From Brachypterus glaber (taxonomy: Eukaryota; Arthropoda; Insecta; Coleoptera; Kateretidae), in assembly GCA_958510825.1 (NCBI GenBank), contig OY294044.1, positions 38,613,816-38,677,815 of the forward strand: a stretch of 64,000 bases of DNA, read 5' to 3'. The number at the start of each line of letters is the position of its first letter. Position 1 is the stretch's first letter. The position numbers and the translations under genes are program-made. Shown piece after piece: positions 43,365-54,087 of the stretch. The notes beneath the pieces were generated by a model. It did not search any database. It was not told the origin of the DNA and worked only from the letters and a program-made list of their open reading frames with translations.

Positions 43365-44605
43365 AGAGAAAGGATACGCTCCTACCTTAAAATAAATTTT
43401 TACTATATTTTTAAACTTTTTTTTTTGCTATAAGATCTTTATCTGAAAACTTTTTTGTCAGTCAAAACAGCCCCTTAATTTAGAAAGATATGTTAAATAT
43501 TAATAGTAAAAAATATGTTACAATAATACATTTTTTAGACTATTGATATAACTGATTTGAACGTTTATTTTTTAAGATTAAACTACTGTATACTGAATAT
43601 ACTCTAAAATGTATGTAAAAATAGAGTTTGAAAGCAGCAAACAATTTACGTATATTACATGATTGCATATTACATGATTCTATATAAAGCACTTAGTAAT
43701 TCAATAAAAAAATTACTTTAATTGTTTCGTATGTTTATATGTTATTTTATATACTTAATAATATTTTTATATATTACGTTATTTATATATATATTTTGTT
43801 AAAAAGTAAAATTTTAAAATATAAAAAATTGTACATCTATTTATCCTTTATACCAAAAATTATGAGAGCTGTTGAGAATATACCATTGAATTCGAAGCAT
43901 TACATTCTGAATTACTTAAAATAATAAAATGTTTTTAAGTAAATACTAGTTTAATAAATATACATATAAAAATTTAAAACAATTTTTTTTTGTATCTACT
44001 TTTGACAAATACATTCACAATTTTCGATCTTCCCTGTAAACGACACCTTATCTGTTATGGCTGTAAAGTAATACTTTCCACCTTTTGTGATTTTTTTTAT
44101 AAAAACATTTTTTTTTTCTAAAATAAGGAAAAAGATATAAAATAATAAAGTTTAAATGATTGATATTTTCAATAGGCTTAGTTTCCTTGATTTTTCTTGA
44201 AAATTTTGAGTTGATCGGATTGTTCTTCCTTGACTTATCATGCGAACAAGAATACATAACATACAGACTGACGGACTTATGTAAAAGTTGTTTAGAAAAA
44301 CACTTTAGTATAAATGTCTTTAATTTTAGACATTTGGGTTCAAAGAAAACGTATAATAAATAAAAATACCTTTCTGTGTGTACTTTTAGAATGCAATTTG
44401 ACTTTTTGACTGATAATAAAATACTTTTCACTTATTGTTATGAAATTTTTATAATTTAGCCTAGGCTGAGCTGTTAAATTATTATTTTTGTGTTATATTT
44501 TTAAATAAAAAATATAAAAAGTATATTTTTTCATATAACTTTTTTTTCAGTGTAACAAAGGCTAATGAATAAATGCATACATAGTTGTATAAAGTAGTTA
44601 TTTTT
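43365..44605. other. AT-rich interval between Polinton genes
   Basis: No recognised gene. TCTATATAAAGCAC near 43680 is a good TATA match, with only a 61-codon low-complexity ORF after it. Opposed ORFs at 44048-44431 (minus) and 44160-44363 (plus) overlap and have no known domain, so I do not call them. Confidence 0.4.
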
Positions 44606-44608
44606 AAA

Positions 44609-45088
44609 ATGGGTGTTGATAAGTTTGGTCGTTCTTCTTTGACATCAGAAAAACCTATAAATATAAGACCTCAGCCTCAAGTATTATCTTTAGACTCTGA
44701 GGGTAATGTGAATGTAAAAAATAGAAAATTGGTTAATGTTTTACAACCTAAAAATGCTCTCGATTGTTCTAATAAATCGTATGTCGATAATTGTTATAAA
44801 AATGCAATGGATAATATAAAAATTTTAAAAGATTCACTGGGAGAAAGAGAAAAGGTGTTTAAAAAAGAATTACAAGATTCCATACAGGTACTACTAAATA
44901 GTACTAGCAAAGATATAAATAAAGAGTTAGTTGCCTTACAAAATAAAATTAAGGAGCTACATGATAAAATAAATGGTACAAGTAAAGATATAAATAATAG
45001 ATTAGAAAAAATTGAACAAAGTAAGACAGAAAGTCATGTTAAAATACCGTTATCTGGAATTGTTGATTTTAATAATTTAAGAAAATAA
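44609..45088 (+). CDS. Polinton fibre/attachment-like coiled-coil protein
   Basis: Starts at the ATG at 44609 (MGVDKFGR). Order: a short N-terminal anchor motif GVDKFGRSS, then SLDSEGNVNVKNRKLVNV, the LQPKNALDCSNKSYVDN segment, and a long heptad-rich helix (about residues 65-145: ELQDSIQVLLNS, ELVALQNKIKELHDKI). An N-terminal particle-binding motif, a 'parameters then KSYVD' block and a coiled coil are what I know from fibre-like proteins of Polintons and related adenovirus-like elements. The predicted role is host-particle attachment, by inference. A TATAAAG word lies about 20 bases upstream of the ATG. The stop at 45086-45088 may be premature, since a different frame stays open beyond it to about 45286, which reaches into the right terminal repeat. 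Confidence 0.6.
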   Translation: MGVDKFGRSSLTSEKPINIRPQPQVLSLDSEGNVNVKNRKLVNVLQPKNALDCSNKSYVDNCYKNAMDNIKILKDSLGEREKVFKKELQDSIQVLLNSTSKDINKELVALQNKIKELHDKINGTSKDINNRLEKIEQSKTESHVKIPLSGIVDFNNLRK

Positions 45089-45096
45089 ACCCCTCA

Positions 45097-45286
45097 TAAG
45101 AAGAAAAAAAATTGTTAAGGAGCTGCAAAAACCGATTAGAAATAAATCAAATCTTGTGTGTGTAGATTTTAAATTAAAGTTTGAAACGAATAAAAATATT
45201 CCACAAAAAGCAATACTTTTTCATTATATTCATAGTAAATGGTATATTACATTTTCCCCAGTAATTTTTTGTATTAAAATGTATTA
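45097..45286 (+). pseudogene. Open stretch after the fibre-like gene, other frame, ending in the terminal repeat
   Basis: About 60 codons without a stop follow the fibre-like stop in another frame, ending with TAA at about 45286. The composition looks protein-like (HYIHSKWYITFSP). It may be the frameshifted C-terminal part of the preceding gene. A diverged version of its last part can be traced on the minus strand at about 35860-35930 inside the left terminal repeat. Confidence 0.35.
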
Positions 45287-45424
45287 AATTATAAGTATAT
45301 AATTACTAAAATAAAAATCTCCGTTAATGCATATTCTTGATTTAAGATTTTATTTTTCTGTGTTTGTAAAATATTTTCGCTTTTTTGCTATAATATAGCA
45401 ACAATAGTATTTTAAATTTGAAAC

Positions 45425-46200
45425 AAATATGCAATTTGATTGTACGGTGTATTAATAAATTAAGATAAATATAAACACAAAGAAATAAAATTATTGAATT
45501 ATTAAAATATTTTTTTTCTAAGTAGATTAATAATAAAATACTGCTGCACACAGAAAAAGTCTGTTTAAGAATACTGGTGTATATAACAATTTTTTTGATT
45601 TAATAAATATTTTTCCGTGTGTATAGTTTTTGCTAACTTTTGAAACAAGATAAAATATACAATTAGTTATAACACAAAAAGTATAAACAAATATGCAATT
45701 TGATTGTACGTGTATTAATAAATTAAGATAAATATAAACACAAAGAAATAAAATTATTGAATTATTAAAAATTTTTTTTCTTAGAACATTAATAATAAAA
45801 TACTGCTGCACACAGAAAGAGTCTGTTTAAGAATACTGGTGTATATAACAATTTTTTTGATTTAATAAATATTTTTCCGTGTGTATACTTTTTGCTAACT
45901 TTTGAAACAAGATAAAATATACAATTAGTTATAATATAAAAATTCTAAACAAATATGCAATTTAATTGTACGGTGTATTAATAAATTAAGATAAATACAC
46001 AAAGAAATAAAATTATATTATTATTAAAATATTTTTTTCTCAGTACATTAATAATAAAATACTGATGCACTCAGAAAAAGTCTGTTTGAGAATACTGGTG
46101 TATATAACAATTTTTTTGATTCAATAAATATTTTTCTGTATGTATACTTTGTGCTAACTTTTGAAACAAGATAAAATGTGCAATTAGGTATAACACAGAA
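45425..46200 (-). repeat. Three tandem ~265-bp subterminal units, right arm
   Basis: Same units as in the left arm, with GCAATTTGATTGTACGGTG-type ends at 45429, 45694 and 45956. Confidence 0.85.
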
Positions 46201-47344
46201 TACTTTTATAGACTTTTATGTATGCAAACAAATATACAAATTTAATTCGGTATAATACAGCTCTCCTGAAGCTCAAAGGAAACAGAAACTAAAAAAAAAA
46301 AATGTATTTTTTATTCTTTTTTTCTTCTTTTTAGGTATAGCAAAAAACACAATTAAATCGAAAAATTATCATTAGTTTAGTCTGGGGAGGGTAAGGGTTA
46401 AGAAACATTTTTCTGTGTGTATACTGTTTGCTAACTTTTGAAACAAGACAAAATATGTAATTAGGTTTAACACAGAAAAACAAATGTGATATAACAATAT
46501 TTTTGATTTAAGAAACATTTTTCTGTGTGTATACTGTTTGCCAACTTTTGAAACAAGATAAAATCTGTAATTAGGTATAACACAAAAAATGTGATATATT
46601 TTTGATTTAAGAAACATTTCTCTGTGTGTAATTACACTTTTTGTATAATTTAGGCGCGCTTGACAAACCACACTTAAAACAACTATTCTAAAAAATATAT
46701 TTAAGCAATAGCGTCAAACATTTTTATGTTTGTGATTATACTTTTTTGCAATAGTTTTTAAAACAAATATGTAATTTGATTGTACCGTGGTATATACAAA
46801 TATACAACAATATTGTTATATACGAATCACAATATTCTTGATTTAAGAAAACATTTTTTCTGTGTATACTAAACTTTTTTGAGAACTTTTTTGCAACATG
46901 TGTTTGAGAATAATTTTTAATATGTAATAATTATTAAATTATGAAACAAATTAAAATTATTTTTATTTAATTACTATTTCAACAGAATTTGGTGAAGACG
47001 CCATATATTAACTATATATTTATAATTTATAGATATTACGGAAACAATACGGAATCTTTCTTTGATATTTTGGTCTATTGGTAATTATTGAGCGAAAACG
47101 TGGTATTGGCTCTTTGTACTTCTAAAGAATATTTGTATCTGTATTTGTTTGGTTTACAAAAGTCAATGTTTAATATTTATTACTAATTTGGTCTCATAAT
47201 TTAGGCTAACAAGCTAGGCTTAACAGTCTGATTAGGTTTGACACTCATTGCTTTCAATAATTTTAAACTTTTCAGGGCTCTGTGGTTTATTTTAAATAAT
47301 TTTATAATACCAAGCTTTCAACTAAATTATTTTGTATCGCAGAG

Positions 47345-47417
47345 AGCTCTGTGGCGCAGTACGTAACGTATCCGTCTACCAAACTATAGGTCTGCGGTTC
47401 AAACCCGCAACAGCCGA
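47345..47417 (+). other. tRNA-like sequence in the right terminal repeat
   Basis: Box A TGGCGCAGTACG (47352-47363) and box B GGTTCAAACCC (47396-47406) start 44 bases apart, as in real tRNAs. The T arm is a perfect 5-bp stem (TGCGG/CCGCA) around TTCAAAC. Acceptor pairing is only about four base pairs and the anticodon arm pairs poorly. A tRNA-derived, possibly still Pol III-promoting relic is likelier than a working tRNA. Confidence 0.5.
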
Positions 47418-47778
47418 GACTTTTTTAAAAAATTATTTTCTACAGCTCCCTAATTATTAATTATAATTTGTAATATATGCATACGATCTTGACCTTTTCA
47501 GATAACAAGGTTCTTTGGTAATATTATTTGAATAACAAGTTGTTTATTTTAACCGATTTGTCTGGCTAGGCAGTCCGGATCCTTGGTCTCACTTACACCG
47601 CTAGGTGGCCACACCCTCTGGTCATTGTCGTCAACCGAAGAACAAAAAAAAATCCTAAAAAAAAAAAAAAAAATTTTTTAATTTTTTTTTCAGGATTTTT
47701 TCAGGACTCGCTGATGTCTTCAGCTGAAGAATTCCTCAGGTTACCAAAGTGGGTTTATATCCCGGTAGTCCTACCACT

Positions 47779-47784
47779 CTCGCC
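47779..47784 (+). other. Right 6-bp target site duplication (CTCGCC)
   Basis: Identical to 33075-33080 and directly follows the element terminus. Confidence 0.95.
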
Positions 47785-48075
47785 GATGTCACAATTTCAG
47801 AGAAAGCTCAGCGTCACCGTAGACTTCCCTCTAGAAGAATTAGATATGAGCAATTATGCTGCAGAGTCCGTTGCACCCTCCAGATACAACTTATACGCCA
47901 TTTCAAATCACAGTGGTACCACATATAGCGGACACTAAACCGCCTATTGTAAACATCCCTATAGCTATTTGTGGCACGAATACAACGACTCTATAGTATC
48001 ATCAATTTCACCAAGATCGATCATTACAGGGGAAGCCTACATATTATTCTACGAACAAGAAGGTCAAAAATTTTA
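47785..48075 (+). pseudogene. Usp2-like ubiquitin hydrolase, last part (His box)
   Basis: Continues exactly where the first part stops at 33080, in frame across the target duplication. It carries the end of the finger-palm segment (KLSVTVDFPLEELDM), the His box (RYNLYAISNHSGTTYSGH then TAYC) with the catalytic His, and WHEYNDS with the Asn/Asp partner, ending GEAYILFYEQEGQKF and TAA at 48075. A TAA at 47936-47938 replaces the Tyr codon normally found after SGH, a substitution rather than an indel. No intron interrupts it. An ATG at 47714 inside the transposon arm is in frame, creating a chimeric 74-codon ORF that ends at that stop. Confidence 0.85.
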
Positions 48076-48149
48076 AAATAGTGATATTATTTTATAACTT
48101 AATAATAATTGTATTAATATTTAATTAAATTAAGTACCTACTATTAGAA

Positions 48150-48560
48150 ATTCAATGATTAAGAAAGCTCAAGCTATTGGGTTATTGAAAGCAGGATGTG
48201 AGCAAGTAGACTTGGCAAAGTTTAATGATTCGGAAAGTTTTGTTAAGATTGAAGAAAAAATGGATACAGGAGGAAACAGTTAAAAGGCCTGCAGGATCGG
48301 AAAGAAGGAAGTGAAAATTTACTTAATTATTTAAGAGAACACCCTTTATAAGACGCGGTGCAGGCTATAAACGATAAAAATTTTGACGTGTCCCAACCAC
48401 CGCCTGCCGCCGCATCGGTAATTTCGAGATTGGAAATTTTTATGCAGCAAAAAAAACCTTTTTTAAACGAAAATCATAATTTTCATAAATTATATATTTT
48501 ATTACTTACTAAGGAGTTTAAAGTTTTATTTCCCATAAGATTTACTAAATATTGTGTTTA
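48150..48560 (+). pseudogene. Unidentified decayed coding segment
   Basis: Two short open stretches in different frames look protein-like: KKAQAIGLLKAGCEQVDLAK with ESFVKIEEK (about 48156-48280), then AVQAINDKNFDVSQPPPAAA to about 48560. I do not recognise the family. The PPP...SKK part is repeated in more decayed form at 49940-50050, so it belongs to a dispersed repeat. Confidence 0.35.
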
Positions 48561-50100
48561 AATGTTTTATATGATTACATATTCTAAATGTTTTGGACTT
48601 TTTAGGTATATCTGGTATTGACATTTTGGCATATTTAAAACTTGCATTTTTTGTGGGTCCAACTGTACAAAAGAATACTTAAAATTCAAAGAGATTAGTA
48701 AAATTACCATACTATATTTCCGATCGTTATTTATATTTGTTACATTTATAATAGCAGTTTTAATTTATTTTAGAGTATATTTACAAAAATATTGTAAATT
48801 TATTGCTTAAATCAACAATTTATTTGTAATTCTACACATTATTATTACAAATATTTCACATATTTACGATAACTAGTACAGTGTTTTTACAAGTTGCAAA
48901 CAAGAAGTTACATATTTTTTTTTAAACGCAGTGTAATTTCACATTATTTTTGCGAAATGTTACCGAAACTTAAAATTATTTTGCAAAATTAATAAACGAA
49001 ATTCAATTTTTTTTTGTGAAATTGAAACTGAATTTTACAATTTTACTGCTATGTATAGAAAAGAAAATGGAAAACAAATGGTGTGGGTATGAAGTTAAAA
49101 CTACAAATAAAATACATTATAAACTGAAAGGTGTTTTTATTACATAAATATTTTAAGAAACTATACTACTGTAATACTACTAAACTAGAATAATTGTACC
49201 TGTGTACAGGGTGTTTCAAATGTCCCGCCCACGCATTTTATCTCGTAATCGGTTAGAGATCATTAAAAAAAATCAAAAGCACGTTGTAAATCTCAATCTG
49301 TACTATAACTAAGACTATCTATTTGGTATTAACACAAAGAAAAACCTATTCTTCTTAAAAAATTTACCTGCCGACAGCTCTGCAAAACTATAGATATATT
49401 GGCCAAAATGTAACCTACAAAAACTACAAAATAACATCCAAATAACAAGGATAACTTACTTACCGATTATAAATATAACAAAACTAAACAAAACACAGCT
49501 AAATTAAAAAAAAAAACATTTGCCGGCGTCTCACAACAACTTGCTACGGCATCAAATGGTGCAAGGAGGAGCACGCATCAGGCTGTTCTGCTTCGTTGCT
49601 AGTCTTATTAAGGTAAATTTACAATACCTGTAGTAATAAAGCAATTTTATTTGTAAAATTAATAAGGTTTCTTAATTTACATTAATAGATAAAAAGTTCT
49701 TTAAAATTCAGTTGTACTTATACAATGCTTATAGTAAAATTCTCAATGGATAAAGTAAAAATACAGATTATCATAAAACTAACAACAGTTTGCTAAATAA
49801 CATTAACAAAATTACAACATTTTTGTAAAAATATATATATATTTTTTATTTTCACTAAGATAATTGCATTATTATTGCTATTTAAATTTACTAATTATTG
49901 TGTAATTTTACCCCTATTTTTTTCAGTGTATAAAAGATACTGGGTCGAAACCACCGCCAACCACCGCATCGATAATTCCGAGATTTTTATGAAGCAAAAA
50001 AAACCTTTTTAGAACGAAAATCATAATTTTTATAAATTATATATTTCATGTTTTTTTCAGTTTATTATTTATTATAATTTTTTTAAATATTTTAATATTC
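48560..50100. other. Repeat-derived stretch without genes
   Basis: AT-rich. Contains CAGGGTGTTTCAAATGTCCC at 49208, which looks like a mariner-type terminus without a visible partner. The phrase GGCATATTTAAAACTTGCAT at 48627 recurs at 50395, and AACCACCGC...ATTTTTATG recurs at about 49950, so the same dispersed element seems to be present twice. Confidence 0.4.
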
Positions 50101-50103
50101 AAC

Positions 50104-50200
50104 ATTTATTTATTTACTTATTTGGTATACAGATTCATGGAGAGCCCCAAATAAGCTTCGAGCTTGTTCTAGGGGCTCTTCATTAATTTTGTAAAAAAGA
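50104..50200 (-). mobile_element. LINE-type 3' tail with the GGAGAGCCCC hairpin, second copy
   Basis: On the minus strand, GAAGAGCCCCTAG...CTTATTTGGGGCTCTCC is followed by an AAATAAGTAAATAAATAAAT tail. It matches the hairpin and loop of 19380-19422, in the opposite orientation. Confidence 0.6.
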
Positions 50201-50569
50201 AGGGTTATTAACATAAAAATAACGATTTGGGGAGACTTCTTGCTTCTGCAGATCTGGAACCCCTATATTTACTAGTTTTCCATTTCCTTTACCTTTATAG
50301 CAGTTACTGTTATTTAACATTATTCGCATTCGCGTATTATCTGTAATAATTTATTGGAGAGTTAAACTATAAACTATAAAATAATTAATAAAATTGATAT
50401 TTTGGCATATTTAAAACTTGCATTTTTTGTGGGTCCAACTGTACCACCCATAGAAAAAACATCTATCCCTTAAGTAAATACGTATCAGTAGTAGAAAAGT
50501 ATTTAGTAAGTATCAGTATAATGCAGTTACTGATAGTTACAAAATACTTTTCGTGACTATTATAGTCAC

Positions 50570-50720
50570 TATTATATATTATAATAATGGTCACGAAAGA
50601 AAAGTATTAGTATACTAAATAAGTAATACTAACACTATAGTAATAATATTATTAGTAGTATTAGTATTAATACTAATACTATAGTATTAATACTAATACT
50701 ATAGTATTAGTATTATTTAG
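50570..50720. repeat. (TAATAC)-type palindromic simple repeat
   Basis: Runs of TAATAC, TAGTAT and CTATAG words are read almost identically on both strands. Confidence 0.7.
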
Positions 50721-51984
50721 TAAATATTTAGTTACCTATTGATACTGACAATATTATATTACCTATTATTAATGAGTGGTGGAAAGTGATTCGTAAGTTG
50801 CTGTAATCCCATGGTAGAATAGGAACAAGCAATATCAATTTCCTAGGAGCTTCCCGAGTTTGAATTGTAATTTTGAAATTTTAAACCAGAAAGCAGTAAC
50901 TCCATTTGTCGCCTAGCGAAGTCTTGACGTCAACTTTGCTGTATATTTTGTAAACGCTGCTATGCGACAAATTGAGTTACTATAGGTTTTTAGAGTTTTG
51001 AGTTTTTTTTCGACAAACCAATTTTTTTTTTATGAATCTATTACACAATGCAACACACTTTTTGCTCTAGGAAACGGTAAGTTGGACCTTATAGAGTTTT
51101 TTCTCCCGAATCCGAATCTGCTTTCAGAATTTTTCCATCACGTCACAATTTTGTGCAAAAGTCGTTTGTAAACCAAATATGCGCTAAATTCGTCATTTTG
51201 GAAAGGCTCTATTGTTGTTATCCTAACAGATTTCTATATAACCATCATATCGAATTATAGTTTTAACCTTAAACCTTGCGTATATTAAATAAAAAATATG
51301 AAAACTTTTAAAATAGAGATTAAAAAACTAGTTATGTTAAGCCCCTTATTTTATCCAAAACCATTGAACTCAACTTTTGTACATGACTGTTCACGTCACT
51401 AAGACATCAAAATTGATATGGAAATTTGCAAAATTTATCATTTTTAATTAAAATTAGTTTAAATGGTTATTTGCATAAACGAAATGTGTTTTTTAGCGTA
51501 GATTTTCATGAGGAATCGAAATATTTACTCAGATTTTTTCCATCACGTGCAGATTTTTAGTAAACCGTGATTTAAAGTTTCCTGCTTTTGCACCATTTTC
51601 CGTTTCGGTAGTTTTTTAAGCAACACATTTAAGCGCTATATTAATATATTCATTTTGATTAATGTAGTTTTTTTTGCGGAATTTAAATATGCAATTAGGT
51701 TTTTTCTAACACGTCACAATTTTGCGCAAAAAGCACATAAGTTTCAAAGTTTCGTAGAAAAGCCGTCTGCTGCAAGTAAATTAGGCCTAAGCTGAATTAA
51801 TTTAATATGCTCAACTAGGTATATTATGCTAGTTGATGTAGTTTTTTCTCCCAAATTCAAATATGCAATTAGATTTTTTCCAGCACGTCACAGTTTTGCG
51901 CAAAAAGCATATAAGTGTCAAATTATCGTAGAGAAGCCGTATTTTGCAAGTAAATTAGGCCTTAGCTAAATTAATTTAATATGC

Positions 51985-52490
51985 TTTGGCTTGGCAAATG
52001 GCTCTTTATCAATTCCTTTTTACAAAAAAATGCACACTCAAAAATTTGCACTGTACTTCGCTCCGAAAATCTACAATAAAATTCCAAATAATATAAAAAA
52101 TATTAAAAATAGGGATAAATTAAAAAACAGTCTAAAATTATATGTACAAACACATTATAACACTATTCACAAAGAAGTCTACAACATAACAGTTAATTAA
52201 TTTTAATTAAACATTTTAAAACCTTTTTAAAATTTTTAATATAAATTTGCATTCTTACCTTCTAATTTTTATAATATTTACTTACCTTCTTAACTTTTCT
52301 GTTTATTTACTTACCTAGTTTTAAGAATAATTAGAATAATTAATTTAAACAAAATATTTAATCATATAATTTAACACAAGGCACCGCACACAAACTATGT
52401 TTAGGCGGGTCTTTAATATTGTATTATTATTAATGTAATTTAAAATTTAAAATAAATAAATGAAATGAAAAAAAAAAAAAAATAAATGAA
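51985..52490 (+). mobile_element. 5'-truncated LINE tail inserted in the composite palindrome
   Basis: A ~65-codon ORF end (FALYFAPKIYNKIPNNIKNI... to TAA at 52198-52200) resembles the last residues of CR1/Jockey-type reverse transcriptase ORFs. It is followed by a 3' UTR and an A-rich tail at 52462-52484. The flanking TATGCT (51979) and AAATGCT (52489) suggest a short target duplication. It breaks the left arm of the large inverted repeat. Confidence 0.65.
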
Positions 52491-52514
52491 ATGCTCAACT
52501 AGACTGAAGATGCT

Positions 52515-52727
52515 GGTCAATACAATTTTTTCTGCTGAATTCAAATATGTAATCAGATTTTTTGCAGCACGTAACAATTTTGCGCAAAAAGCGTATACGT
52601 ATACAAAATATCGTAAAAAGCCGTCTTTTGCAAATTGCAAATACGCTTTTTGCGCAAAATTGTTACGTGCTGCAAAAAATCTGATTACATATTTGAATTT
52701 GGCAGAAAAAACTGTATTGACCAGCAT
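52515..52727. repeat. Perfect ~210-bp palindrome, first copy
   Basis: CTGGTCAATACA...TATACGTATACAAAATATCG at left, with the complement of CAAATATGTAATCAGATTTT and GCACGTAACAATTTTGCGC to the right. It reads nearly identically on both strands. The next copy is 52897-53114. Confidence 0.85.
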
Positions 52728-52896
52728 GTTCAGTTTCAGTTTTTTCTGCCAAATTCAAATATGTAATCAGATTTTTTGCAGCACGTAACAATTTTGCGCA
52801 AAAAGCGTATACGTTTTAAAATATCGTAAAAAGCCGTCTTTTGCAAGTAAATTAGGCCTAAACTAAATTAATTTAATATGCTCAACTAAACTAAAC

Positions 52897-53114
52897 ATGC
52901 TGGTCAATACAGTTTTTTCTGTTGAATTCAAATATGTAATCAGATTTTTTGCAGCACGTAACAATTTTGCGCAAAAAGCGTATACGTATACAAAATATCG
53001 TAAAAAGCCGTCTTTTGCAAATTGCAAATACGCTTTTTGCGCAAAATTGTTACGTGCTGCAAAAAATCTGATTACATATTTGAATTTGGCAGAAAAAACT
53101 GTATTGACTAGCAT
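52897..53114. repeat. Perfect ~215-bp palindrome, second copy
   Basis: Nearly identical to 52515-52727, in tandem with a partial arm between them. Confidence 0.85.
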
Positions 53115-54087
53115 GTTCAGTCTAGTTGAGCATATTGAATTAATTTAGCTAAGGCCTAATTTACTTGCAAAATACGGCTTCTCTACGATAATTTGACACT
53201 TATGACACTTATGCTTTTTGCGCAAAACTGTGACGTGCTGGAAAAAATCTAATTGCATATTTGAATTCGGGAGAAAAAACTACATCAACTAGCATAATTT
53301 ACCTAGTTGAGCATATTAAATTAATTCAGCTTGGGCCTAATTTACTTGCAACAGACTGCTTTTCTACGAAACTTTGAAACTTATGTGCTTTTTGCGCAAA
53401 ATTGTGACGTGTTAGAAAAAACCTAATTGCATATTTAAATTCCGCAAAAAAAACTGCATTAATCAAAATGAATATATTAATGTAGCGCTTAAATGTGTTG
53501 CTTAAAAAACTACCGAAACGGAAAATGGTGCAAAAGCTGGAAACTTTAAATCACGGTTTGCTAAAAATCTGCACGTGATGGAAAAAATCTGAGTAAATAT
53601 TTCAATTCCTCATGAAAATCTACGCTAAAAAACACATTTCGTTTATGCAAATAACCATTTAAACTAATTTTAATTAAAAATAATAAATTTTGCAAATTTT
53701 CATATCAATTTTGATGTCTTAGTGACGTGAACAGTAATGTACAAAAGTTGAGTTCATTGATTTTGGATAAAATAAGGGGCTTAAAAAAAACTGATCGTAC
53801 GTCTATATTTTAAAAGTTTTTATATTTTTTATTTTATGTAAGCATAGTTTAAGGTTGAAGCTATAAATTGATTTGATGGTTATGTAAAAATCTGCCAGTA
53901 TAACAAAAATAGAGCCTTTCCAAAATGACGAATTTAGCGCATATTTGGTTTATAAACGACTTTTGCGCAAAATTGTGACGTGATGGAAAAATTCTGAAAG
54001 CAGATTCGGACTCAGGAGAAAAAACTCTATAAGGTCCAACTTTCCGTTTCCCAGAGCAAGAAGTTGAGCCTATTTTGTAGAGTTGTG

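Larger units (their letters stand above)
33081..47778. mobile_element. 14.7-kb Polinton/Maverick-type element, apparently non-autonomous
   Basis: The boundaries are exact. AGTAGTAGGACTACCGGGAT at the left is mirrored by ATCCCGGTAGTCCTACCACT at the right, both flanked by CTCGCC. Removing the element and one hexamer restores the protease reading frame. Polinton/Maverick elements are known for 6-bp target duplications, AG...CT ends, long inverted repeats and 15-20 kb size. The inside carries a penton-like gene (41690-42430), a fibre-like gene (44609-45088) and a small Polinton-associated-like ORF (about 43003-43362). I find no trace of protein-primed DNA polymerase B, integrase, protease, packaging ATPase or major capsid protein in any frame, so mobilisation would need proteins from elsewhere. 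About 5 kb in the left half is AT-rich non-coding DNA, and a pogo-like transposon is nested at 36617-37631. Confidence 0.88.
45258..47778 (-). repeat. Right inverted terminal repeat of the Polinton-like element
   Basis: Reverse complement of 33081-35845. It ends ATCCCGGTAGTCCTACCACT at 47778. Differences from the left arm include one fewer ~265-bp unit, poly(A/T) length changes near 47643-47700 and single-base changes such as GGTGTGGCCACCTAGC. Confidence 0.9.

Noticed and set aside
44048..44431. A 127-codon minus-strand ORF inside the Polinton-like element
   Set aside because: Overlaps an opposing ORF, Lys/Phe/Ile-rich, no similarity to any Polinton protein type I recognise.
47345..47417. 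A functional tRNA gene in the terminal repeats
   Set aside because: Promoter boxes and T arm fit, but acceptor and anticodon stems are mispaired, so I list only a tRNA-like sequence.
52440..53148. Four ORFs of 83-100 codons with the same peptide on both strands
   Set aside because: They come from perfect palindromes, so the two strands necessarily encode the same string; no independent coding evidence.
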